Virus record (IMG/VR): IMGVR_UViG_3300048672_000387
Span: 1 to 63,574 of that record
Source of the DNA: a virus
DNA length: 63,574 nt
Reading direction: 5' to 3' (one strand)
The translations under genes were made by a program, and so were the position numbers. Positions 20,446 to 30,376 of the stretch are shown piece by piece. Within the stretch, counting starts at the first letter, position 1; each line of letters opens with the position of its first letter. The notes under the pieces are model-generated. The model worked only from the letters and a program-made list of their open reading frames with translations. It did no database searches and was not told where the DNA came from.

Positions 20446-20536
20446 GATTATAGAATACTATTCTATAAGTAGTTATAATGGTTTTAAATATTATACAAAT
20501 CTAAATAATTGCTCGGAACAATCAAATGCAAATATA
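20405..20536 (-). ncRNA. candidate small RNA or attenuator with own promoter and terminator
   Basis: This intergenic stretch lies after the 466-aa gene (stop at 20558). A TATATTTG element (20536-20529, minus strand) would start RNA near 20522. The RNA begins with TGTTCCGAGCAATTA (20520-20506), which is the exact reverse complement of 20439-20425. The latter lies in the loop and stem of a terminator hairpin (stem 20445-20437 with 20423-20415, then TTTTCTTTT). A 19-nt palindrome at 20450-20468 sits between. The 5' end can therefore pair with the terminator loop, giving either a closed ~115-nt RNA or a switchable terminator. A -33 box is not evident. Confidence 0.45.
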
Positions 20537-20557
20537 ATATAATTTTATTAATTTATA

Positions 20558-21958
20558 TTATCTTTTTATTTTTGTTTTTATCATTCCACCGTTTCTAAAC
20601 TCTAAAGGCTGTAATCCTTTTTGTTGTCTTCTAGCATTATGTTGTGCTTTTTGAGTTGGATTTAATTGATTATAATATTGTTTTTCAAAATTAGTATTAA
20701 ATGAAGCATCATTAAATACAGTTCCATCTTTAGAATTAGCCATAATCTTAGCTTGTTCCATTTGATTATTATAACCAGTTCTATTGTTAAATATATTAGT
20801 TCCTATTTGAGTAGCATTAGCAATAGCTTCATTATTATTTTTAGCTCTCCATTGGTCATATCCTAATCTATTATATTCATTTTCTTTACCAATTTCAAAA
20901 TTCATTAATTGAGATTTATTTGCATTTTCAGCTACTCTATTTTTATACTCATTCATTAATTGAGTATTAGCATTTTCCTGACCTTGCATTACTTTACCTC
21001 TAGCATTTAATTGATCAGCTCTCATTTTACCTAAATTACCTACTTGAGTTGAATATGAACCAGAACCTAATCTCAATCCTTGTTTAGCAGAATTAAATTC
21101 ATTATTTATTCCATTTAATTCAGCAGAATAATCTACCATATCAGGTCTAGGACCATTTCCTAAATAAACATTATTAAAAGCATTTGGAGCTTTAATATTA
21201 TTGTTATTTCTAATTTGACCATACATTCCAGCTAATCCAGTTAATCCAGCTCCAATTTCAGAATAATTATTAAAAGAAGTTGATTTAGGATTTATAGCAC
21301 TTTCAGCGTCTAAACTACGTTGTTTTTCATATTCGTCACCATAACCTGTACCATTACCGTTAGGTACATTATTATTCATATAAAACTTACCTTGTGGAGT
21401 TTTAGTTAATGCTTGATAAATAGCTTGATTATTATTTGATGGTACATATTGAGGGTTTTCTATAGGTAATCTATTATCTAAACTTTCTTGAGGTGTAAAT
21501 TTAATACCTCCTTTAGCAAATATATTTTTTTTCATATTTTGTTCTTGTTTTAAAGTTTCTTGTTCATTAAAAACATTATCTAATTGTTTGTTAAACAACA
21601 TTTTAGTATTTTCTAAAGCTTTAGAAGTTGGTTTATTGTCTAATTTAGATATTTTACTTTGAATAGGTTTAGCTATTTGAGCAAATGTTTTACCATTAAA
21701 TTTTAATCTATCAGAAAATATTCTAGTATTAGGCTCTAAATTTGTTTTAATTCCTCCATTTTCATGTTTTGGTCCAATTGCTTGATAATTAGTACCATCT
21801 GGAGTTTGTACAGTTTCACCACCTTCAATTTCTTCTTGAACTTTATTTCCACTAAAAGTGTTAGGTGTTATTTTAGCCATCCCTCCGTTTCCATATTTAT
21901 TAGAATATGGCACAAATTCATATTCTGGGCTATTTTGGTATTGTTTATATTTTTCCAT
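20558..21958 (-). CDS. conserved crAss-like late protein with NGG(M/I) motifs
   Basis: 466 aa, Asn/Gln-rich and largely hydrophilic. It has the crAss-type stretch HENGGIKTNLEPNTRIFSDR near residues 60-85. Short NGGM/KGGI motifs recur (near residues 25, 65, 150 and at the very C terminus), and one is shared with the 188-aa protein two genes upstream. No enzyme motif is seen. It is encoded at the end of the late operon, just before a terminator, and is probably a virion or assembly protein; this is an inference from context. Confidence 0.6.
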   Translation of the reverse strand: MEKYKQYQNSPEYEFVPYSNKYGNGGMAKITPNTFSGNKVQEEIEGGETVQTPDGTNYQAIGPKHENGGIKTNLEPNTRIFSDRLKFNGKTFAQIAKPIQSKISKLDNKPTSKALENTKMLFNKQLDNVFNEQETLKQEQNMKKNIFAKGGIKFTPQESLDNRLPIENPQYVPSNNNQAIYQALTKTPQGKFYMNNNVPNGNGTGYGDEYEKQRSLDAESAINPKSTSFNNYSEIGAGLTGLAGMYGQIRNNNNIKAPNAFNNVYLGNGPRPDMVDYSAELNGINNEFNSAKQGLRLGSGSYSTQVGNLGKMRADQLNARGKVMQGQENANTQLMNEYKNRVAENANKSQLMNFEIGKENEYNRLGYDQWRAKNNNEAIANATQIGTNIFNNRTGYNNQMEQAKIMANSKDGTVFNDASFNTNFEKQYYNQLNPTQKAQHNARRQQKGLQPLEFRNGGMIKTKIKR

Positions 21959-22741
21959 TTAATAATTTATTAATAAATTTTTTACTTTTTTATTTGTTAA
22001 ATTAGCTTTAGTTAATAAATATTTAGATATTTTTAATTTTTTACTTGCTTCTTTTAAAGAATCAAAAATATAAACTAAAATATCATTTTCGTACACATAA
22101 ATATTTTTTGTTTTATTATTTTTATAAGGTTTAATATTTTCTAATTTATTTGAAAACATATAATTGTTAGTCATGTTTCTTTTTTTATTTAAAACTAAAG
22201 ACACTAACCCCATATTTAATTTTAATTCTAGGCAGCATTCAGTTAAACTTTTAAAATTTTTAATATATTCTCCTTTTAAATTATAAACAAATATTTCTTT
22301 ACTTACTAAAGACAACTCTCCTTTTTTACCATAAAAATAATTTTTTATTCCGTATTTAATTGAATTTACTCTATTTGGATATGTTTTAATATTGTATCCT
22401 CCTTTTTTTAAAATTGTTTCTTTTATCTTATCAGGATTTGATATAATATGTAATAAAGGATATGCTTTTTCACGTATATTATACCCTATAAAAGAGTTGT
22501 AACATTTAGTTTTATCTAACCAAAACTGTTCAATATTTTTTAAATCTTCTTTATTACATTCTTCTAAAACTTCAAATTTAAAATTTTCTTTACCATATTT
22601 ATTTATTGCATTTTGTAAATATTTATTACTTTTAGTTGTAGAATTAACTAAATGTTCTTTATATCTTTTGTCAATATTTACTGAGCTACCAATATAAATT
22701 TTACTATCTACTAAATTAGTTATTTTATATATTCCAATCAT
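21959..22741 (-). CDS. GIY-YIG homing endonuclease
   Basis: 260 aa. The N terminus has the GIY-YIG nuclease core: GIY at residues 3-5, YIG at 16-18, then R26 and H30 in DKRYKEH, and a conserved Glu further on. The C-terminal half contains a NUMOD1-like helix-turn-helix segment (EIFVYNLKGEYIKNFKSLTE) that recognises DNA in such enzymes. It sits as a free-standing gene between two late structural-type genes, 2 bases after one stop and touching the next start. That is typical of a mobile endonuclease gene inserted at a gene boundary. Confidence 0.9.
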   Translation of the reverse strand: MIGIYKITNLVDSKIYIGSSVNIDKRYKEHLVNSTTKSNKYLQNAINKYGKENFKFEVLEECNKEDLKNIEQFWLDKTKCYNSFIGYNIREKAYPLLHIISNPDKIKETILKKGGYNIKTYPNRVNSIKYGIKNYFYGKKGELSLVSKEIFVYNLKGEYIKNFKSLTECCLELKLNMGLVSLVLNKKRNMTNNYMFSNKLENIKPYKNNKTKNIYVYENDILVYIFDSLKEASKKLKISKYLLTKANLTNKKVKNLLINY

Positions 22742-22743
22742 AT

Positions 22744-23310
22744 TTATTTTCTTTTTCTAAAATAACCATTTAATTCAGGAGCATCTATATAATCTTCTGT
22801 TGGATTAAAATGGTCATTATTAATAATTTTCATTCCTCCATTAGCATACATAGATTGATTATTAGTTTTAATTCCTAAAGTAGAATTATCCCCTTTACCA
22901 AATATATTTTTATAATTACCAAATTGTATTTTAGCTTGTCTAGCTTTTTCTTCAGCTATTTCTCCTTGTGATTTACCAAACATAGCATCCATAGCACCAG
23001 TACTTTCTAAAATTCCTCCTGCTAAAGGACCAGTTAATGTTCCTACAATTCCTCTACCTACATCTCCATTAGCTATTCTATCAAAATTAGCAGCAGGATT
23101 TAAATAGGATAAATTCTTATCAAATTGAGTTTTATAATTACCGTATTCATTCATTACTGAATCATTATACATTCCACCAATATTTAAACCAGCAGATATA
23201 GCAGTACCATAACCAGGTATCATTGAAGCTCCTGTAGAACCTACTTGAGCACCCATTCCATATTTAGGAATTTTACCTCCTAATTTATATTTATTTATTT
23301 TATTTTTCAT
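22744..23310 (-). CDS. glycine-rich late protein
   Basis: 188 aa, unrecognised. It begins with a basic Lys/Gly segment, then a Gly/Ala-rich stretch GAQVGSTGASMIPGYGTAIS that looks membrane-active or internal-virion-like, and ends near YANGGMKI, sharing the NGGM motif with the 466-aa protein. Its start overlaps the end of the 128-aa gene by 4 bases (ATGA), indicating translational coupling. It is possibly an ejected or internal protein (inference). Confidence 0.55.
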   Translation of the reverse strand: MKNKINKYKLGGKIPKYGMGAQVGSTGASMIPGYGTAISAGLNIGGMYNDSVMNEYGNYKTQFDKNLSYLNPAANFDRIANGDVGRGIVGTLTGPLAGGILESTGAMDAMFGKSQGEIAEEKARQAKIQFGNYKNIFGKGDNSTLGIKTNNQSMYANGGMKIINNDHFNPTEDYIDAPELNGYFRKRK

Positions 23311-23693
23311 TTTAAATTCCTCAATTTATACAAAGTACTAAATATTAATGTTTTAACTTCATCTAATTGATTTTGTAAATCAGAATAAGGTGCAGCTAAT
23401 CTACTTTGTTCTACAAAAGTAGCTAATTTAATTAAATAATTTACTGGTGTAGAATCATTTAATGTTGGAGCCGGTATTTCTATACTATTATTTTCCCAAG
23501 CAAATGTTTCAAATATTGTATCAGCTAAATCTCCTATTGAATTATAAAACTTTTCAAGAGCTTTATGTTCAGCATAAGATTTAGATTTTAAATGAAATTT
23601 ATGTATAATAGTTACAGACTCAAGTAATTCTGAAACTACTTGAGGTATTGTGTATTTAGGTATTGATGGTTTTATTTTATCTTTTAAATTCAT
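23307..23693 (-). CDS. DUF5856-like helical protein
   Basis: 128 aa, all-helical. The segment HKFHLKSKSYAEHKALEKFY, with its His/Glu spacing, resembles DUF5856 proteins encoded by crAss-like and other Bacteroidota phages, which have a ferritin/Dps-like four-helix look. The biochemical role is unknown. Its start touches the stop of the 1563-aa muzzle gene, placing it in the tail operon. Confidence 0.55.
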   Translation of the reverse strand: MNLKDKIKPSIPKYTIPQVVSELLESVTIIHKFHLKSKSYAEHKALEKFYNSIGDLADTIFETFAWENNSIEIPAPTLNDSTPVNYLIKLATFVEQSRLAAPYSDLQNQLDEVKTLIFSTLYKLRNLK

Positions 23694-26600
23694 TATCTGT
23701 TATTTTTTATAAATGTTGATGTTACTTCTAATAAAGAAAGTTTAATTCTTTTAAATCTATCTATTGTAGTAAGTTCTACTCCTCCTTCTATTGTTACTTT
23801 ATTAATTAATTTAATATAATAATAATTATCGTCTTCTTTATACACAATTCCTCTAGAATTAAAATCAATAGATATAATATATAAATTAAGAATATCGTTA
23901 ATATTTAAAGTATTTAATTTAGTTATTTTAATATAATAATCAAAAGGAGCATTTACATTAACTTGAGAAACTAAAGTTCCTCCTTGTACTGGTAAAGTTT
24001 CTAATTTATAATTATTATAATTAAATCTTACTGTTAACCAATTATCTACCATTCTTTTAAGTTTAGAAAAATGTTTATTTGGATTTACAGAATTTAAAAA
24101 TAAATAAATAGCATCTGTAAATATATTAGTTCCGTTATTAAACCAATCTCTAAAATTATTAATTGACCAATATCCTTCTATATTTCTAGCATTTGTTTTA
24201 TTAACAATATTAATTTGTTTAGATAGTTGATAACTATTATAAGTTTGGTAATTATCAAATGTTTCTAAATATTCTTGAGATGATAAATTATCTTTAAATA
24301 AACTAGCTTTAGTTTTAAATTGAATAGATTTCCATTCTTTTACGTCATCAGGAGCTTCATTAAATACAGCTTCAATAGTTGAACCATTTACAGACCATTC
24401 ATAGAATATAGGAATAGTTATTTCATTATGTTTATATAATTTATTTATTATTCCTCCAGTAGCTTCATCTCTAGCTACAGAATATACTGAATCATTTGAA
24501 TTAAATAAAATAGATGGATTATAAGTTAATAAAGAACCCCAAGCTTTGTATTCAGGATAATAAGATATAGTCCAATAAATAGGATTAAAATAAGTTCTAT
24601 TACTGTAAGATATAGGTTCATAATAATCTCCAGTCCATTTTTTAAGTTGATTATCTACAAAATAAATTTTATTAATTGTAGGTTCAACAGGTATTCCATC
24701 AAAAAGAGTAAATAAATCATTTGTAAAAATTAAATCTGTTTTATTTAATATAACTCTTTTATATTGAGCATCATATACAGATTTTAATCCTAAAAATAAA
24801 GAATCTAATCCTTCAATTGGTATTGATTCTTCATCAAATAATTTAATCCAATAGTTAATATCAGTAGGTATATGTTCACTTGTAGTGTTTATACATTTAT
24901 AATAAGCATTAGAATATTTAACTATATCTCCAATATTATTAACATTACCGTAAACAAAAGGTAAATAATAATCATTAAATAATTTTTTTAACTGTTCATA
25001 AAATTTAAATTTTAATTCATCTCTAAAAAAATAAAACATATCAGCAGCTGATATTTCTTCTAAATCTCCTTGTTTATCATTTACTCTTAAAAATATTTTA
25101 CCTCTATTTATATCAGCATAAAATATTCCATAAGGGGTAACTGTAATAGCTTTTTGAGATACAGATCCTGCATACCCTCCATCAACAGTTAATATATCTT
25201 TAGGATAAACAGCAAATATATCTCCAGCTCCTACATAAGATTCAGCAGATTCTGTTAATATTCTTTCCCTACCTAAAGTTTCTTTATAAGTATTTTCAAA
25301 AAATATAGATAATTTATTAAAAGCTCCTTTTAATGACCATATATCACCTTTATCTTTAGATAAATCTAAATAGTCATTAGGTAAAACAACTCTATAATTA
25401 TCATAAATAGATTCATTATTATCTTTACCTGTTCTAATTATCCTGGTAGGAAATTCACTATTTTCTGTTTTAGGAATCATTTCAGCTATTATAGGCTGAT
25501 GTAAATCATTAACAGATGAATAAGCTTTATTATAATTATAATAATTAGCTTCTCCATTGGGAACAAGTGGATTTAAAGATAAATCGTAAGCACTAGTAAA
25601 TGGAAAATAAGTATCATAAGTTGATGTTCCATTATTTCTATAATTAATATTAGAAACAGATTGACATATAAAATAATGAAGAAACTTTAATTCAAAAGTT
25701 AACCATTTCCATTCATAAGTCATTTTTTCATTCCAAACACCGGCAATATCTGAAGCAGATACATACCCATAATAATTACTAAAAGTATCTCCTCCCCATA
25801 TATCATTAGTTTGATTAGTTATTATTTCTGAATTACCAGCAAATACTAATTCTTGAGAATCAAAATTACTATAAATATCTGATTTAAAGACACATAAATT
25901 AACAAGGTATATTTCAGAAGGAGTTGTTTCTAAATTATTATTAGTTAAATCAGCTAATCTACCTTCAGTTATATCTTGATTATATTCAAAAGTAACTTGA
26001 GGAGAAGAAGGATCATCTAATTTATTTTCTAATTCCATCAATACTACTTTATCAGCTCTATAATGATAAATACTTTTAGAAGTTCTATATTGAGCTGAAT
26101 TATTTAAAACATAAGGATATTGGGCATTAGTTGTTAAATCTTCAGCAGTAGTAGGGTAACTAGGTACAGATTCTATATAATTAGAAACTTTAATTTTTCT
26201 ATTAAATATATTTAAATTAACAGGATTAATATCTACTCCAGCCGGAGCATTGTCTAACACCCATTTATGCCTACAAGAAACAGATGGATTTGTAACTCTA
26301 CCAGGATTTGAATTTCCTGTATCAGATACAAATTCATAAGTATTAGATATATTGTATAATACATTAATATAATCTGGTTGTCTATAAGTATCAGTTGAAA
26401 CTATATCAAATGGAGAGCTTCTAATAAATTTTTTATTAGGTTTAATTTGCAATATGTCCCCTGGGCCTCCTGCAACTTGACTATTTTGATTGTATATATT
26501 TATATTACCTCCTAAATGAGTTGTAATATTAGATATTTCTTGACTTGTATTTTGATTCCATAAATAACCATCATGTAAAGCTATAGATTGCCCAAGTATA

Positions 26601-28384
26601 GTTTTATTATTTTGAGTTCTTTTAGCGTAATAAATATTAATAGATTTAATTTTACCTACAAATTGAGTAGGTATAACTATATTAGATAGATTTAAATATA
26701 AAATATTAGTTTCAGCATAATCATTTGATGTTATTCCTCCTAATTTATTATGAAAAAATTCAGGAGTACCTGTTACATTTGGTGACTTAGATGCATGAGG
26801 AAATTTATGGTGTCTAACATTTTCCGATTGTATGTTATTTGTTGTTGTACCATTTTCATCTTTAACAAGCCAATTACTAGTATTTGTGTATGTTTCGTTT
26901 TCATTTTCCCAATAACCCATTTTATTATTAGAAGGATTTCCTTTATCTACAATATAACCAGTAGGGAAAGCATGAAATAATTTAGCATTATTATTTACTC
27001 TATACATTTCTCCACCTGGAGTTACATCATTTATTCCTCCTCCTGTAACAATATTACCATTGCCATCAGTTCCCCAAAGCCAATCATTAGATCCTCCAAA
27101 TGTTGTACCAATACAAGGTGCGTTTTCCATTCTAGTTAGTCCACTTCCTCCTTTAGTAGCCATAGTAAATTCTTCAGCTCTTCTCCCAGGTATATGATAA
27201 GCTTTAGTTTCATAAGAACCAAATTCATCTTCTATATTAAATGAAGCATACATAGCATATACTTCACCATACATAAATCCTTTTTTATTATAAATCTGTA
27301 TTTCATTTCTATAATCAGTTCCCCAAAAAGATTGTGTATCCATTTTTTCAGAACCTGGATTTACTCTAATATTATTTATATAAGGTTGAAAATCAAATAC
27401 TTCTCTATCTTTTAAATTACCCCAATACATTACTGAATCTAATTGAGTAACTGTTTTAGCTGTTTTATAATTAGGAGAAGGTATAAGAATAGCATCTAAA
27501 GGTACAGTAGATAAATTATCTAAATTATTAATAGTTATTGTAGTTGGAGTTGATATTATTTTATATCCACAATCATATACTACATAAACTGATTCAGCTT
27601 TATAAACTAAATATAAATGAATATAAGAATATCTAGGATCTGGATTTTCTATTTTTAATTGAATAGATTTACCGCTAATTGTATTAGGTGCAGCTCCATC
27701 ATATTGATTTCCTAAAGCACTACCATCACCTATTGAAATAACAGATGAATTAAATATTACATTAGTATCATTATAATTATTATCTGCATATTTATAAACA
27801 GGAATGTACACACCAGTAGGTAAAGAACCTCCAGATAATACTTGGTTTAATAATACAGGTTTAGATTCTGTTGGTGGAAAATATAATAATTTATCTATTT
27901 CAGATGTTAAAAGAGTAGGTAAAACTGTTACTTGAGGATTGGTTAAATTTAACCATCTTTGACCATTTTTAAAATCAGTCCAGTAAATAATAGTTTCTCC
28001 TTTATTGTTTATTTTAGAAGTTCCTTCAATTGGAAATTTTTCATCACAATTAAATAAACCTCTAAGAACAGGTTTGTATATTTTGTTATTTAATATTCCT
28101 ATTTCAGTAAATCCTGGAGTAGGTCCTTCATCTGTATAATTACTAAATAAACAAATAGAATTATCCGGAAGTAATATAGAGCCTATACAAGTTTTATCTA
28201 CTTCATACAATACACCAGTTTCTCCAACTATAGAAGGATATTCTACTAATACATCAAAACCATCTTCAGTAGTATTACTACCAAATTCATAATTAATATT
28301 CATGTTAATTATTAATCTTGAACTAGAAGGTGGTTGATTCTTAGGGTCAGAATTTCTATGTAATTTTAATATTTTCATTACCAA
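23693..28384 (-). CDS. large tail muzzle / tail stabilisation protein (P22 gp10-like)
   Basis: 1563 aa, beta-rich, with many aromatic and Gly-Asn turns; the N terminus reads KILKLHRNSDPKNQPPSSSR. Its size, composition and position directly after the tail tube/ring genes match the crAss-like tail stabilisation (muzzle) protein. That protein forms the distal collar of the short tail and is related to P22 gp10 and T7 gp12. No enzymatic motif is seen. The 7-bp overlap with the preceding gene suggests coupling. An in-frame Met at residue 3 is an equally good start. Confidence 0.7.
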   Translation of the reverse strand: MVMKILKLHRNSDPKNQPPSSSRLIINMNINYEFGSNTTEDGFDVLVEYPSIVGETGVLYEVDKTCIGSILLPDNSICLFSNYTDEGPTPGFTEIGILNNKIYKPVLRGLFNCDEKFPIEGTSKINNKGETIIYWTDFKNGQRWLNLTNPQVTVLPTLLTSEIDKLLYFPPTESKPVLLNQVLSGGSLPTGVYIPVYKYADNNYNDTNVIFNSSVISIGDGSALGNQYDGAAPNTISGKSIQLKIENPDPRYSYIHLYLVYKAESVYVVYDCGYKIISTPTTITINNLDNLSTVPLDAILIPSPNYKTAKTVTQLDSVMYWGNLKDREVFDFQPYINNIRVNPGSEKMDTQSFWGTDYRNEIQIYNKKGFMYGEVYAMYASFNIEDEFGSYETKAYHIPGRRAEEFTMATKGGSGLTRMENAPCIGTTFGGSNDWLWGTDGNGNIVTGGGINDVTPGGEMYRVNNNAKLFHAFPTGYIVDKGNPSNNKMGYWENENETYTNTSNWLVKDENGTTTNNIQSENVRHHKFPHASKSPNVTGTPEFFHNKLGGITSNDYAETNILYLNLSNIVIPTQFVGKIKSINIYYAKRTQNNKTILGQSIALHDGYLWNQNTSQEISNITTHLGGNINIYNQNSQVAGGPGDILQIKPNKKFIRSSPFDIVSTDTYRQPDYINVLYNISNTYEFVSDTGNSNPGRVTNPSVSCRHKWVLDNAPAGVDINPVNLNIFNRKIKVSNYIESVPSYPTTAEDLTTNAQYPYVLNNSAQYRTSKSIYHYRADKVVLMELENKLDDPSSPQVTFEYNQDITEGRLADLTNNNLETTPSEIYLVNLCVFKSDIYSNFDSQELVFAGNSEIITNQTNDIWGGDTFSNYYGYVSASDIAGVWNEKMTYEWKWLTFELKFLHYFICQSVSNINYRNNGTSTYDTYFPFTSAYDLSLNPLVPNGEANYYNYNKAYSSVNDLHQPIIAEMIPKTENSEFPTRIIRTGKDNNESIYDNYRVVLPNDYLDLSKDKGDIWSLKGAFNKLSIFFENTYKETLGRERILTESAESYVGAGDIFAVYPKDILTVDGGYAGSVSQKAITVTPYGIFYADINRGKIFLRVNDKQGDLEEISAADMFYFFRDELKFKFYEQLKKLFNDYYLPFVYGNVNNIGDIVKYSNAYYKCINTTSEHIPTDINYWIKLFDEESIPIEGLDSLFLGLKSVYDAQYKRVILNKTDLIFTNDLFTLFDGIPVEPTINKIYFVDNQLKKWTGDYYEPISYSNRTYFNPIYWTISYYPEYKAWGSLLTYNPSILFNSNDSVYSVARDEATGGIINKLYKHNEITIPIFYEWSVNGSTIEAVFNEAPDDVKEWKSIQFKTKASLFKDNLSSQEYLETFDNYQTYNSYQLSKQINIVNKTNARNIEGYWSINNFRDWFNNGTNIFTDAIYLFLNSVNPNKHFSKLKRMVDNWLTVRFNYNNYKLETLPVQGGTLVSQVNVNAPFDYYIKITKLNTLNINDILNLYIISIDFNSRGIVYKEDDNYYYIKLINKVTIEGGVELTTIDRFKRIKLSLLEVTSTFIKNNR

Positions 28385-29094
28385 ATAAAGTTGTTTTTAG
28401 GGTAGTTAATATCTTCAGGGTTGTTATCTACATTAAAGTTTTCAAGAGGATGAATGTTTGGAACCAATCTTCTCCATCTATTCATAAATTCTTCAGTTTT
28501 AGGTAAATCCATTAATTTAGATTCAGCTTCTGCTTGTGAACAATATTTTAACCATTGTGAATATACAAATTGAAAATTAATTTGTTTGTTAGGATGTTCA
28601 AATCCTCTCATTTCCATTTTATAAAGTATATACCAAAACAATGCTTCTTTAAAAGAATAAACATCAGGTATTTTAGGATAACCATTTTCGTCAGTTGGAA
28701 ATCCTTTATAATGAAAATAAATACATTCTCCAGTTGGAACATTAGTTTTTAACCAGCCTCCACTTATGTGATAACTGTATAAACCATTAACTTCTAATTT
28801 ATCATCAAAAGCTTGATTGCCATAATCGTATGTTTGTGAAGAAGTTGGAAGTAATTGACCATTGTAAGTTACCATGTTTAAAAAAAATAAATCATTAGGT
28901 AAACATACTCTATTGTCTTTTACAGTTCCTTTGTGTGTTTTTATTTCTAATTCGGATGAACCTATTCCTTCAAGAGCTTCACCAATCCATTCAACCATAT
29001 CAGTTAAATAATCAGTTTCTTGAGCTATAGTAAATCCTAAATCTCTAAAGACTTTATTTAATATTACGTTGCAGCTTACTAAGTTGTATATCAT
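28378..29094 (-). CDS. tail tubular / ring protein (P22 gp4-like)
   Basis: 238 aa from the Met at 29094. The frame is open to 29124, but the extra N terminus is unlike the rest. The protein has the length and pattern of the crAss-like tail tubular protein: an early helical part (FRDLGFTIAQETDYLTDMVEWIGEALEGIG), then RVCLPNDLFFLNMVTYNGQLLP, the fold class of head-tail adaptor rings. It overlaps the upstream gene by 41 bases and precedes the muzzle gene. Confidence 0.65.
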   Translation of the reverse strand: MIYNLVSCNVILNKVFRDLGFTIAQETDYLTDMVEWIGEALEGIGSSELEIKTHKGTVKDNRVCLPNDLFFLNMVTYNGQLLPTSSQTYDYGNQAFDDKLEVNGLYSYHISGGWLKTNVPTGECIYFHYKGFPTDENGYPKIPDVYSFKEALFWYILYKMEMRGFEHPNKQINFQFVYSQWLKYCSQAEAESKLMDLPKTEEFMNRWRRLVPNIHPLENFNVDNNPEDINYPKNNFIW

Positions 29095-29587
29095 ATTCTG
29101 GAAAATTAAGATAATATAATTCATTATCTTTCAGCAAAGATACTATTTTATTTTTATTTCCAGACTTACATTTTGTACCATTTGTACGAGAAGCTTCAAA
29201 TTTTAAGAATTTTAACCATTTAGCTCTTTTATTAGCAGGTGGTCTTAACCATTTAACTCCAACATTCCATGTATTAAGGTAATACACAAAGTTTTTATTT
29301 TTAGTAGTTGGATCATCTTCCCACAATTTTCTAGTTTCTTTCCAATTAACAGCATATAAAATTTTACCTTTATCATTAACTGCTTGTTTTTTCATTCTAA
29401 AATATTGCATTTGACCAAATCCAGGAATTAACTCTATTCTATTTCCATTACCTAATTGCATATAATCAAACATTTTTTGATTAGTTTGAAAACATACTTT
29501 TCTAAAAACAGTAAGTGAAACAGGATTTTCTACAGTTAATTTATAACTATCGTAAATTTCCGTTAGGTTGAGAGTTGTTATTTTCAT
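29054..29587 (-). CDS. conserved crAss-like tail-region protein
   Basis: 177 aa, strongly basic in the C-terminal half, with Trp-rich patches. The beginning MKITTLNLTEIYDSYKLTV is typical of a small conserved protein of crAss-like structural blocks; its role is not known to me. It overlaps both neighbours by 41 bases, a compact arrangement that suggests translational coupling within the tail assembly operon. Confidence 0.55.
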   Translation of the reverse strand: MKITTLNLTEIYDSYKLTVENPVSLTVFRKVCFQTNQKMFDYMQLGNGNRIELIPGFGQMQYFRMKKQAVNDKGKILYAVNWKETRKLWEDDPTTKNKNFVYYLNTWNVGVKWLRPPANKRAKWLKFLKFEASRTNGTKCKSGNKNKIVSLLKDNELYYLNFPEYDIQLSKLQRNIK

Positions 29588-30215
29588 CTGGAGCTGTTTT
29601 TAACATATAATTCATTTCTTTACTAAGAATTAATTCTGTAAGTGGTTGAACCATATCTGCCGGTAATGGATAATTACTATCAGCAGTATAACAAGCTTCA
29701 CCATCACATAAAAAACTATTAGCTTCTTCTGGATTTTCTATAATAGCTCTAACATTTAAATTTGTAAGTTCAAGAGTATTAGGTACATATATGTAACCAT
29801 TTAAATAATATACTCTAGGAATTGCAGCTGTATATTTACTATATTTAATATAAGGACTTCTTTGAGGAAGAATAACATCTAAAGTAGTTTGTTTATCAAC
29901 AGCATTAACTATTATAGCTACTTTTGTTTTTAATCTTATAGGTTTAGGTAATTTAATTTCAGTTCTAAGAATATCACAATCTAAATCTATTTCACAACAT
30001 TCTGCTTTATCAACTTTAATTAATTTAATACAACCAAGATCTTGATAATAATCTGGATTAATATCCCAATTTTCATTAGCATCTCTACGAATAAGCATAG
30101 CTCTAACATACTTTACCATAAAAGCTACTTGATTGTAACTTGGTATAAAGTCATCAGATAATCTCCCCCCAGAATGTGTGTTGAGAATATTGTAAACTAT
30201 TTCTTTTTCAGTCAT
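29547..30215 (-). CDS. structural ring/adaptor protein
   Basis: 222 aa. An N-terminal helical segment with SGGRLSDDFIPSYNQ is followed by a beta-rich body containing paired cysteines (CCEIDLDC). This pattern occurs in crAss-like structural proteins encoded just before the tail tube and muzzle, where ring proteins of the neck/tail are found. It starts directly after the small membrane gene at 30215 (TAATG overlap). Confidence 0.55.
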   Translation of the reverse strand: MTEKEIVYNILNTHSGGRLSDDFIPSYNQVAFMVKYVRAMLIRRDANENWDINPDYYQDLGCIKLIKVDKAECCEIDLDCDILRTEIKLPKPIRLKTKVAIIVNAVDKQTTLDVILPQRSPYIKYSKYTAAIPRVYYLNGYIYVPNTLELTNLNVRAIIENPEEANSFLCDGEACYTADSNYPLPADMVQPLTELILSKEMNYMLKTAPDENNNSQPNGNLR

Positions 30216-30376
30216 TATTGTTTTAATTTAATACCTGCTATTGCAGCACCAGCACCTATAACTGCTAAAAAAGCAGTACTATCAATTTTTGTTTGATAAA
30301 ACATTACACTACCTATTACAATTACACCTAATCCCATTAAGGTAGTTTCCCAGTTTTTTATAAATCTATTGTACAT
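30215..30376 (-). CDS. small membrane protein, holin candidate
   Basis: 53 aa, short but with clean overlaps on both sides (1 base with the next gene, 11 bases with the previous). It has two hydrophobic segments, TTLMGLGVIVIGSVMF and FLAVIGAGAAIAGI, with a basic N terminus and C terminus. It lies in the lysis cassette with the u-spanin and DUF5675-like genes, so a class II-like holin is a reasonable guess; no direct evidence. Confidence 0.6.
   Translation of the reverse strand: MYNRFIKNWETTLMGLGVIVIGSVMFYQTKIDSTAFLAVIGAGAAIAGIKLKQ

Noticed and set aside
26795-28752. Plus-strand frames opposite the muzzle and tail tube genes
   Set aside because: Antisense shadows without own leaders or family resemblance.
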